A stretch of DNA of 64,000 nucleotides, from contig NZ_FQUW01000008.1 of assembly GCF_900129285.1 (NCBI RefSeq), positions 1 through 64,000 on the forward strand, read 5' to 3'. The DNA comes from Desulfofundulus australicus DSM 11792. GTDB lineage: Bacteria; Bacillota; Desulfotomaculia; Desulfotomaculales; Desulfovirgulaceae. Shown in pieces: positions 1 to 9,600 of the stretch. Within the stretch, counting starts at the first letter, position 1, and every line of letters starts with the position of its first letter. The notes under the pieces were generated by a model, which was not told where the DNA came from, made no database searches, and worked only from the letters and a program-made list of their open reading frames with translations. The translations under genes and the position numbers were made by a program.

Positions 1-199
1 GTTTAAACTGGATCGTCCTGATTTGCTGGACTAGATCACCAATGCCGGATATGGTATTCTGGAATGGGAACGGCTTGTGCAGTCCCTCCCCCCGGAAATT
101 GATCATTTGGGCGTAGTGGGTATGCTTGGCCACGTCTACACCCACAATTAAGGTTTCAGGTGTGATCATGGCAAGCTTCTGGGAAAGGGGATTGTACAT
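1..199 (-). mobile_element. IS110-family transposase, N-terminal part (runs off the window)
   Basis: Reading from 199 leftwards gives 66 residues beginning MYNPLSQKLAMITPE, then LIVGVDVAKHTHYAQM. This is the start of the RuvC-like DEDD domain of IS110-family transposases: the Asp of VGVDVAKH is the first catalytic acid. The frame stays open to base 1, so the rest of the gene lies outside the window. The start is the ATG at 197-199, preceded by a strong AGGAGGG Shine-Dalgarno about 7 nt upstream. IS110 enzymes are the recombinases now known to use a bridge RNA encoded in the element's own non-coding end. The element lies just downstream of the ietS-like gene on the same strand. Whether the element is intact cannot be seen here. 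Confidence 0.88.
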
Positions 200-340
200 C
201 GCTGATCCCTCCTGGTATTGGTGGTTTTGGGTTTTGGCATTTACACCATACCAGGATTTTTTCTTTCCCTCAAGCCCCACTACTCCTGTTTACAGGAATG
301 CTTAGTAAACCCAAACTTCCTGCTTTATTAAGCCAACTCT
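200..340 (-). other. Possible IS110 left end / bridge-RNA region
   Basis: These 141 bases separate the transposase start from the end of the ietS-like gene and hold no ORF. In the IS110 subgroup the non-coding end upstream of the transposase encodes the bridge RNA; in the IS1111 subgroup it lies downstream. The stretch is AT-richer than its surroundings and contains a 12-bp stem-loop (211-255). IS110 elements have no terminal inverted repeats, so the boundary cannot be read directly. The assignment rests on position and family knowledge only. Confidence 0.35.
211..255. promoter_or_regulatory. Stem-loop just upstream of the IS110 transposase
   Basis: CCTGGTAT (211-218) pairs with ATACCAGG (248-255), and the stem extends inward as GGTG (220-223) with CACC (244-247) past a single bulged T. 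On the plus strand the hairpin is followed by ATTTTTT, so it would work as an intrinsic terminator for transcripts leaving the element. On the minus strand it abuts the AGGAGGG Shine-Dalgarno of the transposase and could limit its translation or be part of a bridge RNA fold. Confidence 0.6.
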
Positions 341-2667
341 CTAAACCCTCACCCTTGCACGCAACATTTGCCGCACTTGTGAATAATATCTAACCTGTTG
401 ATTTGAGCAATCTTCAATAACAACCACCAGAGCATACGGTTCACGGTCAAAAATATCTTTGGCCCATGGTTCTACTGTTCTCGTGACCACGACAAAAATC
501 TTATTTTCTCCCCACCTTGAATCAACCTGGGACAAATCCCAGGTGGCCGCCTGGACAGTTCCATTATTTCGAAACCTTGCCTTGGGGATAAAATCCCCCG
601 CTTCCGGGATTGACTTTTCCCGTTCTTCTCGTGGAGTATACCGGAAAACGCGTACAACATTGTCCAAACTATTGTTTTTAACGACCCTAAAATTTATTGC
701 ACTTGCCTTATAGTTAATCCTGGTCCTGCGAACGAGCGGGGTGTGCGCCAGAGCAACTGTTATCCGCCGCAGCCTTCTCTCTGGCGGCCAAAGAAATCCT
801 CCGGCAGAGGAATTTCATAGAAATGGTGGCTTTCCCCCTCTATTTCTTCTTGATTAATTAACGTTACTTTATTCTCAAAAGAATATACAACTTTTTCCCA
901 GTCCGGCTTTCCGTAGCCAACAACGTTAAATATTTTCTCTAGATCGCCATTAAAAAGCTTTATTGTTGCTTCCGGGCACCTGGAATGAGCTACAATCAAT
1001 GCCCGCAAAAGGTTGGGACCGGCATCAGGATATCGCCGCAGCAACAATCCGGCCAGGTACGCTATTTTAGGAGCTGCAAAACTGGTTCCCCGATCAACTT
1101 TAAACAAATTACCGGTAGCAAAATTATGCGCGGTACTTATTTCACCAAGCCCATCAGTTGGTCCGGCAACGTGATTACTAAGCCTGAGGTCTACCGAGAA
1201 ATTCCCGCCATACTCCACCACCTCAGGTTTAATCGCTTTCCGGGGACCAGGTCCCGTTCGTGTGAAAGGCGACGGTTGATCACGACGGGCGATCGGTTGG
1301 TATCCCACATCATGAGGATGTCTTTGCCCCATACGTGGTTGCTCATATCTGGCTAAACTGCCCACGGTTAAAACATTTAAGGCCGGTGCGGGGTCAATTA
1401 TCCGTGCTTCGGGAGAAAAAAGATAATCTGGGTATTCTGACCGCCAATCGACCGGAATAACGTCAGTACCCTCAAAATTTCCGGCTGAAACCACGAAAAG
1501 TACCTGGTATTCCCTGGCCAGGCTATCCAGTACCGTTGCCAGCCCCCGAACGTGACCGTCCAGGTATATTTTGCGTAAATCCCCAAAAGATAGGTTAAAT
1601 ATCCGGCAATTATAGTGTTCAACAAAATATTTAACTGCTGCAATAATGTGGTTCTCGACAAAGCCAGTATCATTCCGGTTAGCAGCATCTATAATCCGGC
1701 CACTAAAAATACGAAACTCTGGTATAAAGCGCCCCTCATTAAGGCACTTCTCAATATCTCCATACAAGGCAAGACCACAAACCATTGTACCATGACCGGA
1801 CTCGTCTTGCGGCCCCAAACCAGGGAAGAAACTCTGAGCATCACCAATGGCCGATGCCAGCAAAGGATGCCCCGTTGCCACACCGCTGTCGAGGACGACA
1901 ACACCAGGAGCACCATCCGGCGGGGAAGGAATTTCCGGCAAATCTCTTAAAGACATATGCACCAAGCTTACAGACAATTGATAACGGGGTGGAAGGTCCA
2001 CAAGACGAACATCACGATGCAACAGGATTGCCTGAAGTGACTCCCTGGTAACTTTTAACCTGTACATGACGATATTTTCCTGGTTAACGCGGTCTATTTT
2101 CACTATGTTTTTCTTAGTACACCAGTTTTCGAAATAATTGAGCATTTGTTCCCGCCGCGGCCCCCTCTCCAGAGGCCAAAGTTCTACATCTACAATAAAC
2201 GGCTCCTCTTCCGGGATACCCTCCTGGCGCAGTGCCGGTCCCTGGCGATCTTCGGGCGTCCAGCCTTCAATCCCTTTTACGGCAAAAATTATATCTTTTC
2301 TGGTGGGTACCTCGCCACGCGACATTTGTGCCAGCCTTCTTCTGAACTCATCCAGACCTTCTTGAGAAGCAAAAAGAACTACCAGTTCGCTCCCTTCCTG
2401 GCTGACTACCCGAAGGCCTTCAATGCTTTCCAGGTCGTCAGGTTGAATTCCAACCGCTTTAATTTTTAACAGGAGATTGGGGTCAAATCCCGGTTCTTGC
2501 TTATCTGCCGTTATGACAACCCTTTCCAGTTGCCGGGAAAGTTCCTGCGCATGAGCCCGCGGATCTGACGGGACGGTTACGTTACTTCTCCCCGGTCGAA
2601 CGCGCCGGGGATTAACCGGCACCAGGCGTTGCAATCTCAAGTGGTTATATCGCTCCAACACAAACAC
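341..2667 (-). pseudogene. ietS: IetS-like subtilisin (S8) serine protease, frameshifted near its 3' end
   Basis: The main frame (760-2667, 635 aa) carries the S8 catalytic triad: Asp260 in VVVLDSGVATGHP, His292 in ESGHGTMV and Ser529 in GTSFAAP, with oxyanion Asn397 in VVSAGN. An N-terminal ~245-residue extension precedes the protease domain. The frame ends at ...EDFFGRQREGCGG, but after a one-base shift around 763-776 reading continues as RRITVALAHTPLVRRTR and runs through the ORF ending at 341 (...YALVVVIEDCSNQQ). This is the C-terminal domain usual for this protease type. The intact gene would encode about 775 residues. It sits 13 nt after the AAA ATPase gene, the arrangement of the IetAS pair, known from a Ti plasmid stability function and later as an anti-phage module. 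The shift may be real or a sequencing error. The active-site part is undamaged. Confidence 0.82.
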
Positions 2668-2680
2668 CTCTTCACGGATC

Positions 2681-3679
2681 TTATAACCTCAATACAATAT
2701 TCTGCCTTTCCTCCTCACGCTTGCGCGCTTCTTCTACCAGCTCCAGGGTGAGAAACTCCCTTCCTTTGAGAACCATTGTTTTAATAGCCCGGATCAGAAT
2801 GCGCTCGATGTCGGCATGCGAAAAGCCCTTAAAATGATTGAGAAACGAACGGTCTTCCAGCGGCAGATCGTACCGGACACCCCTCAGTTTAACAATCAGC
2901 AACTGCCGAATCTGTTCTAAGTTAGGCCGCTCAAAAAACAGTACCTCATCAAATCTACGCCACAAAGCTTTGTCCAAAAGCCGCTCGTGGTTGGTAGCAG
3001 CAATTAAAATACTTTTTCCCCGGAAACCATCCATCATCTGCAAAAAAGAATTGACAACCCGCTTGAGTTCTCCATGTTCACCAAGATCATCCCTGGTCTT
3101 TCCAATCGCGTCAAATTCATCAAACAAAGCAACAAAGCAGCTTGCTTCCAAAAAATCAAATACTTTCCGAAGGTTGGCCGACGTTTCCCCCAGAAAGGAA
3201 GAAACTACCGCATCAAAACGGACAACCGCCAGTTCCAAACCCAATTCGGCGGCCAAAACTTCTGCCGCTAAAGTTTTCCCGCATCCCGGCGGCCCGCAAA
3301 ACAAAAGGCGGGAAATGGGTTTTAGACCGTAACTGGCCAGCACTTCGGCACGGCTATTTTCAAGTAACACTTCTTCCAATATAGATTTGTTAACGTCAGA
3401 AAGAACTATGTCCTGCAGATACCGCACCGGCTCACGAACTGCAAGGAGCGGCAATCCCCTTTCCCGGTCTCTGGGAATATCATACAATACTCTCGGAAAA
3501 CTTTTTCTACCCGGGTCCGAATGTTCTCCATAAAGAATACGCTCCAGATCATTAGCCAAAAGATGATGATTTTTTAAGCGCTCTTCCCGGATAACTTCTT
3601 CAGCCACCCGGCGAAACTCCTCCCCGCCGTCCCGGGCGCCAATTTTAATCAACTGCCTCAGCAGCCTGCCGCTGGTCAT
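2681..3679 (-). CDS. ietA: AAA+ ATPase of the IetA type, partner of the downstream S8 protease
   Basis: This 332-residue protein has a single AAA+ module: Walker A GPPGCGKT (residues 129-136), Walker B CFVALFDEFD (about 181-190), sensor-1 ILIAATN and an arginine pair at 241-242 (WRRFDEV) in arginine-finger position. The first ~90 residues form an uncharacterised helical region. The family belongs with FtsH/katanin-like ATPases. Pairing with a subtilisin-like protease 13 nt downstream is characteristic of IetAS, where the ATPase is thought to control or feed the protease. The two genes are clearly one operon. The exact substrate of IetAS systems is not established, so the role here is inferred from the family pair. 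Confidence 0.85.
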   Translation of the reverse strand: MTSGRLLRQLIKIGARDGGEEFRRVAEEVIREERLKNHHLLANDLERILYGEHSDPGRKSFPRVLYDIPRDRERGLPLLAVREPVRYLQDIVLSDVNKSILEEVLLENSRAEVLASYGLKPISRLLFCGPPGCGKTLAAEVLAAELGLELAVVRFDAVVSSFLGETSANLRKVFDFLEASCFVALFDEFDAIGKTRDDLGEHGELKRVVNSFLQMMDGFRGKSILIAATNHERLLDKALWRRFDEVLFFERPNLEQIRQLLIVKLRGVRYDLPLEDRSFLNHFKGFSHADIERILIRAIKTMVLKGREFLTLELVEEARKREEERQNIVLRL

Positions 3680-3692
3680 TTTACTTCACCCA

Positions 3693-4022
3693 CTAGGTTA
3701 TTTTTTCTCTATAAACAGTTCTATTAACATAATATTTTAATTCCATTCGTATTTTAATTCCATTCGGTCTTTCAAAGCCGTTATCTACCATAGAACCCCA
3801 ATTCAAATAACCGCGAATTAATTGCCCGGATAGACGTTCGTTTCCCGGCCGTAGCGAGACCCGGACGGCCCGGCGGCTAAAGGGATTGCAGCTCACCGCC
3901 CACCCCTGGCGGACCTGTTGCCTGAACCTTTCCCCGTAAAAGGCGGGAATGTCGGTGCGCCGGCTGACCGAAACGATCCGGGGCTTATTGAACAGCACAT
4001 TTTTTCTTCCATCAGGCAGCAA
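3693..4022 (-). pseudogene. DUF1848 protein, N-terminal fragment
   Basis: The ORF encodes 109 residues. Residues 14-58 (PRIVSVSRRTDIPAFYGERF, then SCNPFSRRAVRVSL) match the start of DUF1848 proteins, which are usually near 270-300 residues and begin with just this SVSRRTDIPAFYG block. After RPGNE the similarity stops and the sequence becomes AT-rich and repetitive, including a 17-bp tandem duplication that changes frame. I read this as a truncated remnant rather than a working gene. It lies 13 nt upstream of ietA on the same strand. DUF1848 function is unknown. Confidence 0.65.
3733..3766. repeat. 17-bp tandem duplication in the DUF1848 remnant
   Basis: TATTTTAATTCCATTCG occurs twice head to tail (3733-3749 and 3750-3766). 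Since 17 is not a multiple of three, the duplication shifts the reading frame of the DUF1848 fragment, which is consistent with gene decay or slippage. Confidence 0.9.
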
Positions 4023-4156
4023 TAACCCCTTGCGCTCGCCAGGCTTCAGAAAACATTTTTATCAAAAGTTGTCAGCAAAGCCTCGCTACAGGTGAATACC
4101 GCGAGTATTTTTCAACAAAAACCAACCAAAGATGCAGATTTATGATCGTGATATAA

Positions 4157-5308
4157 TCATGCCGATAACCGGGGAGCCTCTAAGGTTATTTTCTTTACCC
4201 CAATCTGTTCAAATGCACGGTGCACGGCTATCGGCTTCCCCAATATTGCAATTAGCGTATGGAAAATACAAACCAATCCAGACGGAGCCCAGGGTTCGTG
4301 ATCGCGAACGAATGACACAATTTTATCCAATTCCATCTTCGCCGCGTCCACTTTTACTGCCTCCCATTTATCTTTTACGCCTGAAGCACGGATGGCTAGC
4401 AGCTCATCCAACGTGAGTTGAATCCGGATAAATCCCAGCAGACCAAATTGGTAAAATTGAGTATCCAGGCCAAAGCTAAGAAACTTGGGCTTTTCCTTAT
4501 AATCGCGCCCCAACGATATACCCAATTCCTCATAAAGGCCCCGGGCCGCTGCTTTAAAGAAATCAGGCGCCCCCGTTTCGTCATTGTCGAATGGACGTTG
4601 TAACCCCTCATTTACCGGCACATTCCAATACCCCGGCCGGGAAAAAGTACCTGGTGAACGTTGCGCGAAAACCATGTATTCATCACGGGTAATCACGGCA
4701 AGATTAATCCCGAAACTATGGGCAAGGAAACTTACCGGCTTCGACCAGGGGTCCAGATCTTTCAAATACTTGCTGCGCAATGTTACACCGGGCAAAGCAT
4801 CATTTAACGGCCGATCTAAAACAGGAGAAGTGGCCAGAAAATTATAATAGTCGCTGGGACCGAAAATAAACTTTAATCTGCTCCGTTCATCACCGGGTTC
4901 GCGGTCAATAACAAAAGAATGAAGGTAATAACGGCTCCCATTCCACGCAGCGCGCAGGTGCGATGCGCTGGCCTGTCGTTGCTCCTCTTCAACGATCTTT
5001 CTCAGCTTCTCTACTTCCTCCGGTAATTCTACCCGCTCTTTCACATACCGGCATTCAAGATCACCAGGATCATATGCTTCCCCGTGCCCACCATCAATAA
5101 CTATCCATGGCAACTTTTGTTTGCCCAGCATGAATTCTTCCCCAAAAACTGTCCGCTTCCGGACGAAAATCCGTGCCAAACGTTTAATCTTTCTCCAGGT
5201 AGACCTGAAAAAAGCTTTAATAGCTTCTTCAAAAACAAATGTTAAGATCGTTCCTATTAACGCACCTACAATATGCGGACGCAATAAAGCCCATATTTCC
5301 CCGAACAT
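4157..5308 (-). CDS. Membrane-anchored protein with C-terminal Nudix-like domain
   Basis: The protein has 383 residues. Residues ~11-28 (PHIVGALIGTILTFVF) form one membrane segment followed by a very basic stretch (RSTWRKIKRLARIFVRKR), so the rest should be cytoplasmic. The C-terminal half reads like a Nudix fold: strand AVITRDEYMVFAQRS, then PGYWNVPVNEG, then helix AAARGLYEELGISLG (about 253-267). This resembles the Nudix REUxEExGU core, but with Gly257 in place of the usual Glu; the paired Glu260/Glu261 are kept. Catalysis is therefore uncertain. Residues 60-190 are not recognised. The gene is a monocistron-like neighbour of the ietAS-like pair on the same strand. Nudix proteins occur in several nucleotide-based defence systems, but a defence role here is only a guess from location. 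Confidence 0.6.
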   Translation of the reverse strand: MFGEIWALLRPHIVGALIGTILTFVFEEAIKAFFRSTWRKIKRLARIFVRKRTVFGEEFMLGKQKLPWIVIDGGHGEAYDPGDLECRYVKERVELPEEVEKLRKIVEEEQRQASASHLRAAWNGSRYYLHSFVIDREPGDERSRLKFIFGPSDYYNFLATSPVLDRPLNDALPGVTLRSKYLKDLDPWSKPVSFLAHSFGINLAVITRDEYMVFAQRSPGTFSRPGYWNVPVNEGLQRPFDNDETGAPDFFKAAARGLYEELGISLGRDYKEKPKFLSFGLDTQFYQFGLLGFIRIQLTLDELLAIRASGVKDKWEAVKVDAAKMELDKIVSFVRDHEPWAPSGLVCIFHTLIAILGKPIAVHRAFEQIGVKKITLEAPRLSA

Positions 5309-5447
5309 AGGCTAATCCCCTTTAGCCCGGCTTGCTACTCATCTATGCCAACATACACCAAATACAAAAAGAAAATGTCACTTGCTTTATAAGCATTCGT
5401 TGATCAGCTATCAGGGGGCACTTAACGAAGTTAATATCCGAATCCTC

Positions 5448-6629
5448 CTACTCCAGGTAGCGGTCATAGATAGCGGCCATCTCCGTCAGAACTTTCTCCA
5501 AGGAGTAGTCCTGGATCTTCTCCCGCCCGGCCGCACCCATGGAGGCCCGCTGTTCGGGATTGGAAACAAGCTTTTCTATGGCCGCAGCCAGACCATCCAC
5601 ATCGCCAAGCTCCACCAGCAACCCCGTTTTTCCGTGTTCCACCAGATCGCGGTTGCCACGCACATTGGTGGCCACCACCGGTTTGCCGGCGGCCATGGCC
5701 TCCATGATGCTTTTAGGTAGGCCTTCACGCTTGGAAACCAGGGTGACAATATCCGTTTCCCTGAGAATCTGGGGCACGTTCCTGCGGTAGCCCAAGAAAT
5801 GAACCCTGGGTATCCGCTCTTGCTCCACCCTTTGTTGCAGGACAACCATTTTTTCCCCACTGCCTACCAACAATAAGTGACCATGACCGTACCTCCTTAT
5901 AAACGCCCGCCAAGCGTCAAGGAGAAAGGCGTGGTTCTTATTTTCATTCAATTCCGCCACGCAGGTTATTACCACGTCGTCAGGGTCTATGCCCAGCGCA
6001 GCACGCACGCTCCCCTTCTCTGCAACCGGGGTAGAGAACTTGCTCAGATCCACCCCAACGCCGTGGACGTAAAAAAGGTTCTTTCCCGCCTCAAAACCTA
6101 GCCTTCGGGCGTTATCAAAGTCCTCACCATTCATCACAATCAGCCCGTCCGTCCAAGGGGCGGCCAGGCGCTCGGCATTATAATAAATAAGCCAGTTGCG
6201 ACGCGGGGCGCCTTTATAAAAATGAAAGCCATGGGCCGTGTATAAAACGGGCCCCTGGTAAGTGGTCTTGGCTAAATACCGTCCCAGGAAAGCGGCCACC
6301 GGGGTATGGACGTGGATGAGGTCGAAGCGATGCTCCTTTAACAAAGCTCGCAGCTGGCGGTAGGCCAATACGTTAGCGGAGCCGTAAGGGGAACGGGTAA
6401 AGGGAACCTCCCAACAGGTCACCCCCTCTGCCTCTACATCCTCCTTGTGCCCTTCGGCGGAAGAAGCCGCCGCGTAAACCTCATAGCCCTTCTCCTGCAA
6501 CAGCTTCATAAAAGGGATGTGAAAGGCAGCCAGGTGAGTATAGACAGAAGCGATAAACAATACTTTGCCGTTTCCCTGGCAGGGGTAGTTGTCCCTCTCC
6601 TTTTCTATTTGTGGCTTACAAGCCGCCAT
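5448..6629 (-). CDS. GT4 glycosyltransferase (exopolysaccharide)
   Basis: This 393-residue GT-B enzyme begins its N-terminal Rossmann half with VLFIASVYTHLAAFHIPFMK, includes the usual DLIHVHTPVAAFLGRYLAK and TAHGFHFYKG blocks, and has the C-terminal donor site with the EX7E motif in SKREGLPKSIMEAMAAGKPVVAT. Closest in style to EpsD/CapM-like family 4 transferases that add a sugar to a lipid-linked repeat unit. It has no membrane segment, so it should act at the cytoplasmic face. It is the last glycosyltransferase of the minus-strand polysaccharide cluster, separated from its fellows by the large PLD-like gene 21 nt upstream. The sugar specificity cannot be told. Confidence 0.9.
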   Translation of the reverse strand: MAACKPQIEKERDNYPCQGNGKVLFIASVYTHLAAFHIPFMKLLQEKGYEVYAAASSAEGHKEDVEAEGVTCWEVPFTRSPYGSANVLAYRQLRALLKEHRFDLIHVHTPVAAFLGRYLAKTTYQGPVLYTAHGFHFYKGAPRRNWLIYYNAERLAAPWTDGLIVMNGEDFDNARRLGFEAGKNLFYVHGVGVDLSKFSTPVAEKGSVRAALGIDPDDVVITCVAELNENKNHAFLLDAWRAFIRRYGHGHLLLVGSGEKMVVLQQRVEQERIPRVHFLGYRRNVPQILRETDIVTLVSKREGLPKSIMEAMAAGKPVVATNVRGNRDLVEHGKTGLLVELGDVDGLAAAIEKLVSNPEQRASMGAAGREKIQDYSLEKVLTEMAAIYDRYLE

Positions 6630-6650
6630 TCACCCCATACCCCTTTCGCT

Positions 6651-9600
6651 TCAGACACCTTCCGAACGAATCCTTAACACTTTTGACCGCATAGAACTTA
6701 ATATCTCCCTATCCTGATCAGGTGCCTTGTCAGCCAGGCTCCCTAATGCATCAGCGATCCAGTCCAGCTTGTGCCTTGCCTTCTCGCTCAACCAGAGTGC
6801 CAGAACCGGGGATTCCAGAACTTCGAAAACTTCCTTTTTCCGCTTTTCAAATAACTTATAGGTACTGAGATACATGACAAGCTTTCGGGGTAGGTGCACC
6901 CGCCGGTCCTCAACCAAGCACAAACACTTCTCACACAAATTATCAGCGCCAGCCTGGTCTGCCAGCCAACCCATCAGATACAATACCTCATCCAACAGAA
7001 TTTCGTCCTGCGCCAGTTGCCAGACATGGGGGACAAGGTACTGCTCGAAACGGTTGACTATCTCGTTCAAGACCCATGTTTTCTCCTCGGCATCCCCCTG
7101 CCCGGAAACCTTATCCACAAGATAGGTCAGCCCTAAGAACAGCGACCATAACAACCGCAGGCTATCGGCATACCAATGACTATAGTCGGCGAACCGGTAC
7201 AAAGGGTCGCGGTACTTCTTCCAAGGAAACCCATTTAGAAACTGCTTCACGTACCAGTCAGTCCAGCCCGTTCCGTACAGCTTACAGGTTACGTCGACCA
7301 TGTTTTCTGTTTCCGGTTGGTCAAGGGAGTAGTTAAAATACAACTTTTCTCCTTTAAGTTTCTCAACCCATCTCTCCAAAACCTGCCGCCGCATAGAACC
7401 GGCCAGCCCGGGCCTTGTTGCGTCAAGTAAATCCGACAACAGGGCTGCCACTCCTTGTTTCAGGCCAGTCAAAAAGGGCAGTATTTCGTCGTCAGAGAGC
7501 ACCGCCTGGTCAAGGAGCGTGGGTACCTCCGGAAGAAGGTTTTGCTGCTCCTCTATTCCTTGCATGGAAAGGTGTGTCAGGAATACTTTGACTTTCCACT
7601 CACCAGCAGCAGGTACGGCTTGCCACGCTTCCTGGGTACTCGCTGCCACAGGTCGGAAATTTAACAGATGAAACAGAATAAACCTGGTGGCCACCTTACT
7701 TTGGAAGTAGTCATTAGAAATCTCTTCCCAATGTAAAACGTGGAACAGGTGGGGCAGCAATACCCAATTGCGGTCCAGCTCCTCACAGTAGCGGTGCGGG
7801 TCAGCCTTTTGTAAATATTCGGCGTAAAACACCTTTTCCCGCAATAGGTGGTCAAATTCCCAGGGGTTCTGCCCCAAGCCCCAGCACTGTCTGTAGCTTT
7901 CCGGTTCCTCAGAGAAGTTTTCGTATACCGTTTTAAGCTGCGCCCATTGCAGCTCTTTTGCGTTGATACTATTCGAGATTTCTCTTCTCAAATTTTCAAG
8001 GAATCTCTGTAAATAGGCGACCGCACGCTCACTTCTTACTATAACATCTTCTGCCGTAAAACCGGCCCCACAGTAAATCCAGTGCGCCAGACAACTAAAC
8101 AATGCGTCAACCTTGTCACCGTCCGGGTTTTCTGCCGCAAATAACTGCTTGGTATAATCCCTTATTTGGGAGAAAACCTCCTCACGCTTGTCCTCTCTGA
8201 CCCGCCAGCTTGCCGCTTCGCCGCTGGTTTCAAGGTACCCCAGCTCAATTATTTGCCGCAGAGCGTCCCGCGCATCTGCACCTGATACAGGGAAAAAGCA
8301 CAGGATATCTTCCCACCCGGGAAACGCTCGAAGATTGCCGGGAAGCGCCTCTGGCTTCTCCTCCTGGCTTTGCCTTTTAACCCCCTCGGCATCCCATAAT
8401 ACCACACTGCGTGCTTCCTCCCTGCCGGGAACATTTCCCGCGCGCAGCCCCTCTACATATTCTTCAACTTTTTCTAAGACATCCGCCGGCAGCTCCACCA
8501 TCACGGCTGGATATCTTCGGGATTGGGAGTTGAAGGAGTTACCCAGTATCCACCCCTCTATCCCACCCTTAGTCTCAAGCAGCAAAAACCGGTCATGGAA
8601 CTGCTGTTCAGTGGCCTGTTCATTCTGCACATTAATTACTTTAAGGTTAGGGGGCAGTAAGCTTATATTCTGCCGCAGGACCTGCCGCATGCCTTCAGGG
8701 CTAACCGCTTTTTCACTATCACTGACCTGCTTGTCTACTAGACTGGTAATTACTTCCACCGGAAGGGAAAGGTTTTGCAGCCTGGGCAGGATGCGCGCAG
8801 CGGCACCTGTATCGAAGTAAGGATCGACGAATGTTGCCTTTTTAACCTCGGGGCGACTAAGTAAGGACTGCAAGTACTCAAAGAACATTACCTCCCCATC
8901 CTGCGAACCCACAAAAAAGCGGCTTCGTGACGATTGAGGAAATAACGCGGCCAGTGTGCTTCGAAAAAGCTCACCTTCCGCCACCCAGGGATCAAAAGGG
9001 TATCCCCCGGTATTAATCACCTGCCTGAAGGTAGTTGTAACGCTTTCCGCACGGTCGCGGTATTTTTGCGGCAGCTTTTCCGACCACGGGTCTTTAATAT
9101 ATCTTACGCCTGTGAGCAGTTTTAGGTCGAAATGCAAGGATCGGATTAAATATGAGTGAGAATAATGGAGTAACTTTCCCTGACCTGACCATACCTTCAC
9201 TGCCAGGGAAGTTATCGGTTCTGCGCCTTCGCAGGTAACAACATCTCCGGCACGCTGGAGCTGTTTTAGTTCGTCCGCCAGCAAAGTTTGCGCATGGCTG
9301 CGCCCGTTATAAAGAGAAACATTCACCCACAGCGGCAGGCTTTTCTCCAACGTTTCGTCAGCCCATATTTTAACGCCACGCGATACCGGTTGTTGCTGCC
9401 ACCACTTATCGGGGTGCGTTCGCATGTCCTTGATTAACTCTACATGCAGGCCAAAAGGCTCCAGCAGGCAACCGGCATCAAGATTGTCGTAAATTTCCAG
9501 ATTGCCAAAACGGTCACTATCCTCACTTAATAGCTTGACGCCAGTACTCCCGGCAACCCAGTCTTCCAGCTTGCGCAAGGCATCTTTAACTTTGTCCCTC

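Noticed and set aside
341-667. Independent 108-residue gene downstream of the protease
   Set aside because: Sequence continues the S8 protease C-terminal domain after a one-base shift, so it is counted as part of ietS.
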